From: Apostichopus japonicus | Lineage: Eukaryota > Echinodermata > Holothuroidea > Aspidochirotida > Stichopodidae | NCBI RefSeq assembly: GCF_037975245.1 | Contig: NC_092564.1 | Coordinates: forward strand, 29,124,484 to 29,188,483 | Direction: 5' to 3' | DNA length: 64,000 bases | Part shown: positions 10,101-22,611 of the stretch, piece after piece | Layout of the letters: each line of letters opens with the position of its first letter | Position numbering within the stretch: the stretch's first letter is position 1 | Notes under the pieces: model-generated | Database searches by the model: none | What the model saw: the letters and a program-made list of their open reading frames with translations, nothing else | What the model was told of the DNA's origin: nothing | Program-made: the position numbers and the translations under genes

Positions 10101-13100
10101 CCACGACAGCAGTTGATATAAATCTATGTTCGTTTCTAATACTAAAAGTTCCCAGAGACCGTATGAGATCGCGGCAAAAGCAAACTGCCCCCACCTGGTC
10201 TCGAGCCCGCGATCCAAAAATCGTCACGCTCTCGAGGTACAGAGCAACCAACCGCGCCACGACAGCAGTTGATATAAATCTATGTTCGTTTCTAATACTT
10301 AAAGTTCCCAGAGACCGTATGAGATCGCGGCAAAAGCAAACTGCCCCCACCTGGTCGCGAGCCAAAAATCGTCACGCTCTCGAGGTACAGAGCAACCAAC
10401 CGCGCCACGACAGCAGTTGATATAAATCTATGTTCGTTTCTAATACTTAAAGTTCCCAGAGACCGTATGAGATCGCGGCAAAAGCAAACTGCCCCCACCT
10501 GGTCTCGAGCCCGCGATCCAAAATACGTCACGCTCTCGAGGTACAGAGCAACCAATCGCACCACGACAGCAGTTGATATAAATCTATGTTCGTTTCTAAT
10601 ACTTAAAGTTCCCAGAGACCGTATGAGATCGCGGCAAAAGCAAACTGCCCCCACCTGGTCTCGAGCCCGCGATCCAAAATACGTCACGCTCTCGAGGTAC
10701 AGAGCAACCAACAGCGCCACGACAGCAGTTGATATAAATCTATGTTCGTTTCTAATACTTAAAGTTCCCAGGTACCGTATAAGATCACGGCAAAAGCAAA
10801 CTGCCCCACCTGGTCTCGAGCCCGCGATCCAAAATACGTCACGCTCTCGAGGTACAGAGCAACCAACCGCGCCACGACAGCAGTTGATATAAATCTATGT
10901 TCGTTTCTAATACTTAAAGTTCCAGAGACCGTACCAGATCGCGGCAAAAGCAAACTGCCCCCACCTGGTCTCGAGCCCGCGATCCAAAATACGTCACGCT
11001 CTCGAGGTACAGAGCAACCAACCGCGCCACGACAGCAGTTGATATAAATCTATGTTCGTTTCTAATACTTAAAGTTCCCAGAGACCGTATGAGATCGCGG
11101 CAAAAGCAAACTGCCCCCACCTGGTCTCGAGCCCGCGATCCAAAAATCGTCACGCTCTCGAGGTACAGAGCAACCAACCGCGCCACGACAGCAGTTGATA
11201 TAAATCTATGTTCGTTTCTAATACTTAAAGTTCCCAGAGACCGTATGAGATCGCGGCAAAAGCAAACTGCCCCCACCTGGTCTCGAGCCCGCGATCCAAA
11301 AATCGTCACGCTCTCGAGGTACAGAGCAACCAACCGCGCCACGATATCAGTTGATATAAATCTATGTTCGTTTCTAATACTTAAAGTTCCCAGAGACCGT
11401 ATGAGATCGCGGCAAAAGCAAACTGCCCCCACCTGGTCTCGAGCCCGCGATCCAAAAATCCTCACGCTCTCGAGGTACAGAGCAACCAACCGCGCCACGA
11501 CAGCAGTTGATATAAATCTATGTTCGTTTCTAATACTTAAAGTTCCCAGAGACCGTATGAGATCGCGGCAAAAGCAAACTGCCCCCACCTGGTCTCGAGC
11601 CCGCGATCCAAAAATCGTCACGCTCTCGAGGTACAGAGCAACCAACCGCGCCACGACAGCAGTTGATATAAATCTATGTTCGTTTCTAATACTTAAAGTT
11701 CCCAGAGACCGTATGAGATCGCGGCAAAAGCAAACTGCCCCCACCTGGTCTCGAGCCCGCGATCCAAAAATCGTCACGCTCTCGAGGTACAGAGCAACCA
11801 ACCGCGCCACGACAGCAGTTGATATAAATCTATGTTCGTTTCTAATACTTAAAGTTCCCAGAGACCGTATGAGATCGCGGCAAAAGCAAACTGCCCCCAC
11901 CTGGTATCGAGCCCGCGATCCAAAAATCGTCACGCTCTCGAGGTACAGAGCAACCAACCGCGCCACGACAGCAGTTGATATAAATCTATGTTCGTTTCTA
12001 ATACTTAAAGTTCCCAGAGACCGTATGAGATCGCGGCAAAAGCAAACTGCCCCCACCTGGTATCGAGCCCGCGATCCAAAAATCGTCACGCTCTCGAGGT
12101 ACAGAGCAACCAACCGCGCCACGACAGCAGTTGATATAAATCTATGTTCGTTTCTAATACTTAAAGTTCCCAGAGACCGTATGAGATCGCGGCAAAAGCA
12201 AACTGCCCCCACCTGGTCTCGAGCCCGCGATCCAAAAATCGTCACGCTCTCGAGGTACAGAGCAACCAGCCGCGCCACGATATCAGTTGATATAAATCTA
12301 TGTTCGTTTCTAATACTTAAAGTTCCCAGAGACCGTATGAGATCGCGGCAAAAGCAAACTGCCCCCACCTGGTCTCGAGCCCGCGATCCAAAATACGTCA
12401 CGCTCTCGAGGTACAGAGCAACCAACCGCGCCACGACAGCAGTTGATATAAATCTATGTTCGTTTCTAATACTTAAAGTTCCCAGAGACCGTATGAGATC
12501 GCGGCAAAAGCAAACTGCCCCCACCTGGTCTCGAGCCCGCGATCCAAAAATCGTCACGCTCTCGAGGTACAGAGCAACCAACCGCGCCACGACAGCAGTT
12601 GATATAAATCTATGTTCGTTTCTAATACTTAAAGTTCCCAGAGACCGTATGAGATCGCGGCAAAAGCAAACTGCCCCCACCTGGTCTCGAGCCCGCGATC
12701 CAAAATACGTCACGCTCTCGAGGTACAGAGCAACCAACCGCGCCACGACAGCAGTTGATATAAATCTATGTTCGTTTCTAATACTTAAAGTTCCCAGAGA
12801 TCGTATAAGATCGCGGCAAAAGCACACTGCCCCCACCTGGTCTCGAGCCCGCGATCCAAAATACGTCACGCTCTCGAGGTACAGAGCAACCAACCGCGCC
12901 ACGACAGCAGTTGATATAAATCTATGTTCGTTTCTAATACTTAAAGTTCCCAGAGACCGTATGAGATCGCGGCAAAAGCAAACTGCCCCCACCTGGTCTC
13001 GAGCCCGCGATCCAAAAATCGTCACGCTCTCGAGGTACAGAGCAACCAACCGCGCCACGACAGCAGTTGATATAAATCTATGTTCGTTTCTAATACTTAA

Positions 13101-13101
13101 A
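7188..13101 (+). repeat. 38-monomer higher-order repeat, copy 2 (5914 bp)
   Basis: This directly follows copy 1 and repeats its order of 38 variant monomers at a constant 5914-bp offset. The only difference I noticed is near 10770, where CAGAGACC of copy 1 (about 4856) reads CAGGTACC. The very high identity means a recent duplication or recent conversion, or an assembly error duplicating one unit. The two-base difference argues that the copies are physically distinct. Confidence 0.95.
10304..10451 (+). repeat. 148-bp monomer with 8-bp deletion (copy 2)
   Basis: This is the same deletion monomer as at 4390-4537, exactly 5914 bp downstream. I saw no other copy in the window, so it marks the 38-monomer unit specifically and ties the two copies to one event. 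Confidence 0.95.
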
Positions 13102-14634
13102 GTTCCCAGAGACCGTATGAGATCGCGGCAAAAGCAAACTGCCCCCACCTGGTCTCGAGCCCGCGATCCAAAAATCGTCACGCTCTCGAGGTACAGAGCA
13201 ACCAACCGCGCCACGACAGCAGTTGATATAAATCTATGTTCGTTTCTAATACTTAAAGTTCCCAGAGACCGTATGAGATCGCGGCAAAAGCAAACTGCCC
13301 CCACCTGGTCTCGAGCCCGCGATCCAAAAATCGTCACGCTCTCGAGGTACAGAGCAACCAACCGCGCCACGACAGCAGTTGATATAAATCTATGTTCGTT
13401 TCTAATACTTAAAGTTCACAGAGACCGTATGAGAACCCGGCAAAAGCAAACTGCCCCCACCTGGTCTCGAGCCCGCGATCCAAAAATCGTCACGCTCTCG
13501 AGGTACAGAGCAACCAACCGCGCCACGACAGCAGTTGATATAAATCTATGTTCGTTTCTAATACTTAAAGTTCCCAGAGACCGTATGAGATCGCGGCAAA
13601 AGCAAACTGCCCCCACCTGGTCTCGAGCCCGCGATCCAAAAATCGTCACGCTCTCGAGGTACAGAGCAACCAACCGCGCCACGATATCAGTTGATATAAA
13701 TCTATGTTCGTTTCTAATACTTAAAGTTCCCAGAGACCGTATGAGATCGCGGCAAAAGCAAACTGCCCCCACCTGGTCTCGAGCCCGCGATCCAAAAATC
13801 GTCACGCTCTCGAGGTACAGAGCAACCAACCGCGCCACGACAGCAGTTGATATAAATCTATGTTCGTTTCTAATACTTAAAGTTCCCAGAGACCGTATGA
13901 GATCGCGGCAAAAGCAAACTGCCCCCACCTGGTCTCGAGCCCGCGATCCAAAAATCGTCACGCTCTCGAGGTACAGAGCAACCAACCGCGCCACGACAGC
14001 AGTTGATATAAATCTATGTTCGTTTCTAATACTTAAAGTTCCCAGAGACCGTATGAGATCGCGGCAAAAGCAAACTACCCCCACCTGGTCTCGAGCCCGC
14101 GATCCAAAAATCGTCACGCTCTCGAGGTACAGAGCAACCAACCGCGCCACGACAGCAGTTGATATAAATCTATGTTCGTTTCTAATACTTAAAGTTCCCA
14201 GAGACCGTATGAGATCGCGGCAAAAGCAAACTGCCCCCACCTGGTCTCGAGCCCGCGATCCAAAAATCGTCACGCTCTCGAGGTACAGAGCAACCAACCG
14301 CGCCACGACAGCAGTTGATATAAATCTATGTTCGTTTCTAATACTTAAAGTTCCCAGAGACCGTATGAGATCGCGGCAAAAGCAAACTGCCCCCACCTGG
14401 TCTCGAGCCCGCGATCCAAAATACGTCACGCTCTCGAGGTACAGAGCAACCAACCGCGCCACGACAGCAGTTGATATAAATCTATGTTCGTTTCTAATAC
14501 TTAAAGTTCCAGAGACCGTATCAGAACCCGGCAAAAGCAAACTGCCCCCACCTGGTCTCGAGCCCGCGATCCAAAATAAGTCACGCTCTCGAGGTACAGA
14601 GCAACCAACCGCGCCACGACAGCAGTTGATATAA
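11089..14634 (+). other. Longest open frame through the array; not considered a gene
   Basis: This 1181-codon open stretch is 22 repeats of a 52-residue block plus a tail. It exists because the monomer is 52 codons long and this frame has no stop. A similar stop-free frame runs on the opposite strand of the same DNA (818 codons at 10914-13370). The product is basic, with no recognisable domain, signal peptide or fold that I can name. Open frames end wherever a 155-bp monomer shifts the frame. In the right half, where such monomers are frequent, most are short (the longest plus-strand one is 453 codons), so there is no sign that coding capacity is preserved. Confidence 0.9.
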
Positions 14635-15126
14635 ATCTATGTTCGTTTCTAATACTTAAAGTTCCCAGAGACCGTATCAGATCCCGGCAAAAGCAAACTG
14701 CCCCCACCTGGTCTCGAGCCCGCGATCCAAAATACGTCACGCTCTCGAGGTACAGAGCAACCAACCGCGCAACGACAGCAGTTGATATAAATCTATGTTC
14801 GTTTCTAATACTTAAAGTTCCAGGGGCCGTAGAAGATCGCGGCAAAAGCAAACTGCCCCCACCTGGTCTCGAGCCCGCGATCCAAAATACGTCACGCTCT
14901 CGAGGTACAGAGCAACCAACCGCGCCACGACAGCAGTTGATATAAATCTATGTTCGTTTCTAATACTTAAAGGTCCAGGGGCCGTACAAGATCGCAGCAA
15001 AAGCAAACTGCCCCCACCTGGTCTCGAGCCCGCGATCCAAAATACGTCACGCTCTCGAGGTACAGAGCAACCCACCGCGCCACGACAGCAGTTGATATAA
15101 ATCTATGTTCGTTTCTAATACTTAAA
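13102..15126 (+). repeat. Shortened, diverged relative of the 38-monomer unit (13 monomers)
   Basis: After two standard monomers, the GTTCACAGAG/GAACCC monomer recurs at 13414, followed by the ATATCAG monomer (13570). Seven monomers after 13414 come the GTATCAGAACCC (14506), GTATCAGATCCC (14661), GTTCCAGGGG (14817) and GGTCCAGGGG (14972) copies, as in the larger unit. The offset from copy 2 is 5291 bp, four monomers less than 5914. Private changes include AAACTACCCCC near 14073, GCGCAACG near 14770 and AACCCACCG near 15070. It is an older or recombinant version of the unit. Confidence 0.85.
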
Positions 15127-17153
15127 GTTCCCAGAGACCGTATGAGATCGCGGCAAAAGCAAACTGCCCCCACCTGGTCTCGAGCCCGCGATCCAAAATA
15201 CGTCACGCTCTCGAGGTACAGAGCAACCAACCGCGCCACGACAGCAGTTGATATAAATCTATGTTCGTTTCTAATACTTAAAGTTCCCAGACACCGTAAA
15301 AGATCGCGGCAAAAGCAAACTGCCCCCACCTGGTCTCGAGCCCGCGATCCAAAATACGTCACGCTCTCGAGGTACAGAGCAACCAACCGCGCCACGACAG
15401 CAGTTGATATAAATCTATGTTCGTTTCTAATACTTAAAGTTCCCAGAGACCGTACCAGATCGCGGCAAAAGCAAACTGCCCCCACCTGGTCTCGAGCCCG
15501 CGATCCAAAATACGTCACGCTCTCGAGGTACAGAGCAACCAACCGCGCCACGACAGCAGTTGATATAAATCTATGTTCGTTTCTAATACTTAAAGTTCCC
15601 AGAGACCGTATGAGATCGCGGCAAAAGCAAACTGCCCCCACCTGGTCTCGAGCCCGCGATCCAAAAATCGTCACGCTCTCGAGGTACAGAGCAACCAACC
15701 GCGCCACGACAGCAGTTGATATAAATCTATGTTCGTTTCTAATACTTAAAGTTCCCAGAGACCGTATGAGATCGCGGCAAAAGCAAACTGCCCCCACCTG
15801 GTCTCGAGCCCGCGATCCAAAAATCGTCACGCTCTCGAGGTACAGAGCAACCAACCGCGCCACGACAGCAGTTGATATAAATCTATGTTCGTTTCTAATA
15901 CTTAAAGTTCCCAGAGACCGTATGAGATCGCGGCAAAAGCAAACTGCCCCCACCTGGTCTCGAGCCCGCGATCCAAAAATCGTCACGCTCTCGAGGTACA
16001 GAGCAACCAACCGCGCCACGACAGCAGTTGATATAAATCTATGTTCGTTTCTAATACTTAAAGTTCCCAGAGACCGTATGAGATCGCGGCAAAAGCAAAC
16101 TGCCCCCACCTGGTCTCGAGCCCGCGATCCAAAAATCGTCACGCTCTCGAGGTACAGAGCAACCAACCGCGCCACGACAGCAGTTGATATAAATCTATGT
16201 TCGTTTCTAATACTTAAAGTTCCCAGAGACCGTATAAGATCACGGCAAAAGCAAACTGCCCTCACCTGGTCTCGAGCCCGCGATCCAAAATACGTCACGC
16301 TCTCGAGGTACAGAGCAACCAACCGCGCCACGACAGCAGTTGATATAAATCTATGTTCGTTTCTAATACTTAAAGTTCCCAGAGACCGTATGAGATCGCG
16401 GCAAAAGCAAACTGCCCCCACCTGGTCTCGAGCCCGCGATCCAAAAATCGTCACGCTCTCGAGGTACAGAGCAACCAACCGCGCCACGATATCAGTTGAT
16501 ATAAATCTATGTTCGTTTCTAATACTTAAAGTTCCCAGAGACCGTATGAGATCGCCACAAAAGCAAACTGCCCCCACCTGGTCTCGAGCCCGCGATCCAA
16601 AAATCGTCACGCTCTCGAGGTACAGAGCAACCAACCGCGCCACGACAGCAGTTGATATAAATCTATGTTCGTTTCTAATACTTAAAGTTCCCAGAGACCG
16701 TACAAGATCGCGGCAAAAGCAAACTGCCCCCACCTGGTCTCGAGCCCGCGATCCAAAAATCGTCACGCTCTCGAGGTACAGAGCAACCAACCGCGCCACG
16801 ACAGCAGTTGATATAAATCTATGTTCGTTTCTAATACTTAAAGTTCCCAGAGACCGTATGAGATCGCGGCAAAAGCAAACTGCCCCCACCTGGTCTCGAG
16901 CCCGCGATCCAAAAATCGTCACGCTCTCGAGGTACAGAGCAACCAACCGCGCCACGACAGCAGTTGATATAAATCTATGTTCGTTTCTAATACTTAAAGT
17001 TCCAGAGACCGTATGAGATCGCGGCAAAAGCAAACTGCCCCCACCTGGTCTCGAGCCCGCGATCCAAAAATCGTCACGCTCTCGAGGTACAGAGCAACCA
17101 GCCGCGCCACGATATCAGTTGATATAAATCTATGTTCGTTTCTAATACTTAAA
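15127..17153 (+). repeat. Mixed-monomer segment between larger units
   Basis: There are thirteen monomers, one of them 155 bp (16999). The segment includes a rare copy at 15283 (CAGACACCGTAAAAG), a GATCACGG/CCCTCACC copy at about 16222, and a GATCGCCACAAAAGC copy near 16550. I find no clear tandem period within it. The GTAAAAG copy is otherwise seen only at 38170, in the other half of the array. Confidence 0.75.
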
Positions 17154-19648
17154 GTTCCAGAGATCGTATGAGATCGCGGCAAAAGCAAACTGCCCCCACC
17201 TGGTCTCGAGCCCGCGAACCAAAAATCGTTACGCTCTCGAGGTACAGAGCAACCAGCCGCGTCACGATATCAGTTGATATAAATCTATGTTCGTTTCTAA
17301 TACTTAAAGTTCCCAGAGACCGTATGAGATCGCGGCAGAACCAAACTGCCCCCACCTGGTCTCGAGCCCGCGATCCAAAAATCGTTACGCTCTCGAGGTA
17401 CAGAGCAACCAACCGCGTCACGACAGCAGTTGATATAAATCTATGTTCGTTTCTAATACTTAAAGTTCCCAGAGACCGTATGAGATCGCGGCAAAAGCAA
17501 ACTGCCCCCACCTGGTCTCGAGCCCGCGATCCAAAAATCGTCACGCTCTCGAGGTACAGAGCAACCAACCGCGCCACGATATCAGTTGATATAAATCTAT
17601 GTTCGTTTCTAATACTTAAAGTTCCCAGAGACCGTACAAGATCGCGGCAAAAGCAAACTGCCCCCACCTGGTCTCGAGCCCGCGATCCAAAAATCGTCAC
17701 GCTCTCGAGGTACAGAGCAACCAACCGCGCCACGACAGCAGTTGATATAAATCTATGTTCGTTTCTAATACTTAAAGTTCCCAGAGACCGTATGAGATCG
17801 CGGCAAAAGCAAACTGCCCCCACCTGGTCTCGAGCCCGCGATCCAAAAATCGTCACGCTCTCGAGGTACAGAGCAACCAACCGCGCCACGACAGCAGTTG
17901 ATATAAATCTATGTTCGTTTCTAATACTTAAAGTTCCCAGAGACCGTATGAGATCGCGGCAAAAGCAAACTGCCCCCACCTGGTCTCGAGCCCGCGATCC
18001 AAAAATCGTCACGCTCTCGAGGTACAGAGCAACCAACCGCGCCACGACAGCAGTTGATATAAAACTATGTTCGTTTCTAATACTTAAAGTTCCCAGAGAC
18101 CGTATGAGATCGCGGCAAAAGCAAACTGCCCCCACCTGGTCTCGAGCCCGCGATCCAAAAATCGTCACGCTCTCGAGGTACAGAGCAACCAACCGCGCCA
18201 CGACAGCAGTTGATATAAATCTATGTTCGTTTCTAATACTTAAAGTTCCCAGAGACCGTACCAGATCGCGGCAAAAGCAAACTGCCCCCACCTGGTCTCG
18301 AGCCCGCGATCCAAAAATCGTCACGCTCTCGAGGTACAGAGCAACCAACCGCGCCACGACAGCAGTTGATATAAATCTATGTTCGTTTCTAATACTTAAA
18401 GTTCCCAGAGACCGTATGAGATCGCGGCAAAAGCAAACTGCCCCCACCTGGTCTCGAACCCGCGATCCAAAAATCGTCACGCTCTCGAGGTACAGAGCAA
18501 CCAACCGCGCCACGACAGCAGTTGATATAAATCTATGTTCGTTTCTAATACTTAAAGTTCACAGAGACCGTATGAGAACCCGGCAAAAGCAAACTGCCCC
18601 CACCTGGTCTCGAGCCCGCGATCCAAAAATCGTCACGCTCTCGAGGTACAGAGCAACCAACCGCGCCACGACAGCAGTTGATATAAATCTATGTTCGTTT
18701 CTAATACTTAAAGTTCCCAGAGACCGTATGAGATCGCGGCAAAAGCAAACTGCCCCCACCTGGTCTCGAGCCCGCGATCCAAAAATCGTCACGCTCTCGA
18801 GGTACAGAGCAACCAACCGCGCCACGATATCAGTTGATATAAATCTATGTTCGTTTCTAATACTTAAAGTTCCCAGAGACCGTATGAGATCGCGGCAAAA
18901 GCAAACTGCCCCCACCTGGTCTCGAGCCCGCGATCCAAAAATCGTCACGCTCTCGAGGTACAGAGCAACCAACCGCGCCACGACAGCAGTTGATATAAAT
19001 CTATGTTCGTTTCTAATACTTAAAGTTCCCAGAGACCGTATGAGATCGCGGCAAAAGCAAACTGCCCCCACCTGGTCTCGAGCCCGCGATCCAAAAATCG
19101 TCACGCTCTCGAGGTACAGAGCAACCAACCGCGCCACGACAGCAGTTGATATAAATCTACGTTCGTTTCTAATACTTAAAGTTCCCAGAGACCGTATGAG
19201 ATCGCGGCAAAAGCAAACTGCCCCCACCTGGTCTCGAGCCCGCGATCCAAAAATCGTCACGCTCTCGAGGTACAGAGCAACCAACCGCGCCACGACAGCA
19301 GTTGATATAAATCTATGTTCGTTTCTAATACTTAAAGTTCCAAGAGACCGTATGAGATCGCGGCAAAAGCAAACTGCCCCCACCTGGTCTCGAGCCCGCG
19401 ATCCAAAAATCGTCACGCTCTCGAGGTACAGAGCAACCAACCGCGCCACGACAGCAGTTGATATAAATCTATGTTCGTTTCTAATACTTAAAGTTCCCAG
19501 AGACCGTACAAGATCGCGGCAAAAGCAAACTGCCCCCACCTGGTCTCGAGCCCGCGATCCAAAATACGTCACGCTCTCGAGGTACAGAGCAACCAACCGC
19601 GCCACGACAGCAGTTGATATAAATCTATGTTCGTTTCTAATACTTAAA
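17154..19648 (+). repeat. 16-monomer block with 2963-bp periodicity, copy A
   Basis: Landmarks are CGCGAACC at about 17215, GGCAGAACC at about 17336, AAAACTATG at 18061, CTCGAACCC at about 18456 and GTTCACAGAG/GAACCC at 18557. All recur 2963 bp downstream. Several individual monomers differ between the copies (for example GTACAAG at 17621 against GTATGAG at 20584), so this duplication is older than the 5914-bp one. TACG and CGTCAC changes (ATCGTTACG, GCGTCACG) cluster here. Confidence 0.88.
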
Positions 19649-20115
19649 GTTTTCAGAGACCGTATGAGATCGCGGCAAAAGCAAACTGCCCCCACCTGGT
19701 CTCGAGCCCGCGATCCAAAAATCGTCACGCTCTCGAGGTACAGAGCAACCAACCGCGCCACGACAGCAGTTGATATAAATCTATGTTCGTTTCTAATACT
19801 TAAAGTTCCAGAGACCGTATGAGATCGCGGCAAAAGCAAACTGCCCCCACCTGGTCTCGAGCCCGCGATCCAAAAATCGTTACGCTCTCGAGGTACAGAG
19901 CAACCAGCCGCGCCACGATATCAGTTGATATAAATCTATGTTCGTTTCTAATACTTAAAGTTCCCAGAGACCGTATGAGATCGCGGCAAAAGCAAACTGC
20001 CCCCACCTGGTCTCGAGCCCGCGATCCAAAAATCGTCACGCTCTCGAGGTACAGAGCAACCAACCGCGCCACGATATCAGTTGATATAAATCTATGTTCG
20101 TTTCTAATACTTAAA
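19649..20115 (+). repeat. Three-monomer junction between the 2963-bp copies
   Basis: The monomers are a GTTTTCAGAG copy, a 155-bp GTTCCAGAG copy (19805, with ATCGTTACG, CAGCCGCG and ATATCAG), and a GTATGAG/ATATCAG copy. They resemble the 16999 and 17154 copies, so the junction probably belongs to an older repeat phase. Confidence 0.7.
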
Positions 20116-22611
20116 GTTCCCAGAGACCGTATGAGATCGCGGCAAAAGCAAACTGCCCCCACCTGGTCTCGAGCCCGCGAACCAAAAATCGTTACGCTCT
20201 CGAGGTACAGAGCAACCAACCGCGTCACGATATCAGTTGATATAAATCTATGTTCGTTTCTAATACTTAAAGTTCCCAGAGACCGTATGAGATCGCGGCA
20301 GAACCAAACTGCCCCCACCTGGTCTCGAGCCCGCGATCCAAAAATCGTCACGCTCTCGAGGTACAGAGCAACCAACCGCGCCACGACATCAGTTGATTTA
20401 AATCTATGTTCGTTTCTAATACTTAAAGTTCCCAGAGACCGTACGAGATCGCGGCAAAAGCAAACTGCCCCCACCTGGTCTCGAGCCCGCGATCCAAAAA
20501 TCGTCACGCTCTCGAGGTACAGAGCAACCAACCGCGCCACGACAGCAGTTGATATAAATCTATGTTCGTTTCTAATACTTAAAGTTCCCAGAGACCGTAT
20601 GAGATCGCGGCAAAAGCAAACTGCCCCCACCTGGTCTCGAGCCCGCGATCCAAAAATCGTCACGCTCTCGAGGTACAGAGCAACCAACCGCGCCACGACA
20701 GCAGTTGATATAAATCTATGTTCGTTTCTAATACTTAAAGTTCCCAGAGACCGTATGAGATCGCGGCAAAAGCAAACTGCCCCCACCTGGTCTCGAGCCC
20801 GCGATCCAAAAATCGTCACGCTCTCGAGGTACAGAGCAACCAACCGCGCCACGACAGCAGTTGATATAAATCTATGTTCGTTTCTAATACTTAAAGTTCC
20901 CAGAGACCGTATGAGATCGCGGCAAAAGCAAACTGCCCCCACCTGGTCTCGAGCCCGCGATCCAAAAATCGTCACGCTCTCGAGGTACAGAGCAACCAAC
21001 CGCGCCACGACAGCAGTTGATATAAAACTATGTTCGTTTCTAATACTTAAAGTTCCCAGAGACCGTATGAGATCGCGGCAAAAGCAAACTGCCCCCACCT
21101 GGTCTCGAGCCCGCGATCCAAAAATCGTCACGCTTTCGAGGTACAGAGCAACCAACCGCGCCACGACATCAGTTGATATAAATCTATGTTCGTTTCTAAT
21201 ACTTAAAGTTCCCAGAGACCGTATGAGATCGCGGCAAAAGCAAACTGCCCCCACCTGGTCTCGAGCCCGCGATCCAAAAATCGTCACGCTCTCGAGGTAC
21301 AGAGCAACCAACCGCGCCACGACAGCAGTTGATATAAATCTATGTTCGTTTCTAATACTTAAAGTTCCCAGAGACCGTATGAGATCGCGGCAAAAGCAAA
21401 CTGCCCCCACCTGGTCTCGAACCCGCGATCCAAAAATCGTCACGCTCTCGAGGTACAGAGCAACCAACCGCGCCACGACAGCAGTTGATATAAATCTATG
21501 TTCGTTTCTAATACTTAAAGTTCACAGAGACCGTATGAGAACCCGGCAAAAGCAAACTGCCCCCACCTGGTCTCGAGCCCGCGATCCAAAAATCGTCACG
21601 CTCTCGAGGTACAGAGCAACCAACCGCGCCACGACAGCAGTTGATATAAATCTATGTTCGTTTCTAATACTTAAAGTTCCCAGAGACCGTATGAGATCGC
21701 GGCAAAAGCAAACTGCCCCCACCTGGTCTCGAGCCCGCGATCCAAAAATCGTCACGCTCTCGAGGTACAGAGCAACCAACCGCGCCACGATATCAGTTGA
21801 TATAAATCTATGTTCGTTTCTAATACTTAAAGTTCCCAGAGACCGTATGAGATCGCGGCAAAAGCAAACTGCCCCCACCTGGTCTCGAGCCCGCGATCCA
21901 AAAATCGTCACGCTCTCGAGGTACAGAGCAACCAACCGCGCCACGACAGCAGTTGATATAAATCTATGTTCGTTTCTAATACTTAAAGTTCCCAGAGACC
22001 GTATGAGATCGCGGCAAAAGCAAACTGCCCCCACCTGGTCTCGAGCCCGCGATCCAAAAATCGTCACGCTCTCGAGGTACAGAGCAACCAACCGCGCCAC
22101 GACAGCAGTTGATATAAATCTATGTTCGTTTCTAATACTTAAAGTTCCCAGAGACCGTATGAGATCGCGGCAAAAGCAAACTGCCCCCACCTGGTCTCGA
22201 GCCCGCGATCCAAAAATCGTCACGCTCTCGAGGTACAGAGCAACCAACCGCGCCACGACAGCAGTTGATATAAATCTATGTTCGTTTCTAATACTTAAAG
22301 TTCCCAGAGACCGTATGAGATCGCGGCAAAAGCAAACTGCCCCCACCTGGTCTCGAGCCCGCGATCCAAAAATCGTCACGCTCTCGAGGTACAGAGCAAC
22401 CAACCGCGCCACGACAGCAGTTGATATAAATCTATGTTCGTTTCTAATACTTAAAGTTCCCAGAGACCGTACAAGATCGCGGCAAAAGCAAACTGCCCCC
22501 ACCTGGTCTCGAGCCCGCGATCCAAAATACGTCACGCTCTCGAGGTACAGAGCAACCAACCGCGCCACGACAGCAGATGATATAAATCTATGTTCGTTTC
22601 TAATACTTAAA
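20116..22611 (+). repeat. 16-monomer block with 2963-bp periodicity, copy B
   Basis: This repeats the landmarks of copy A: CGCGAACC near 20178, GGCAGAACC near 20299, AAAACTATG at 21024, CTCGAACCC at about 21419 and GTTCACAGAG/GAACCC at 21520. Private changes include GTTGATTTAAATC near 20395, GTACGAG near 20443, CGACATCAG (twice) and CGCTTTCG near 21132. Confidence 0.88.
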
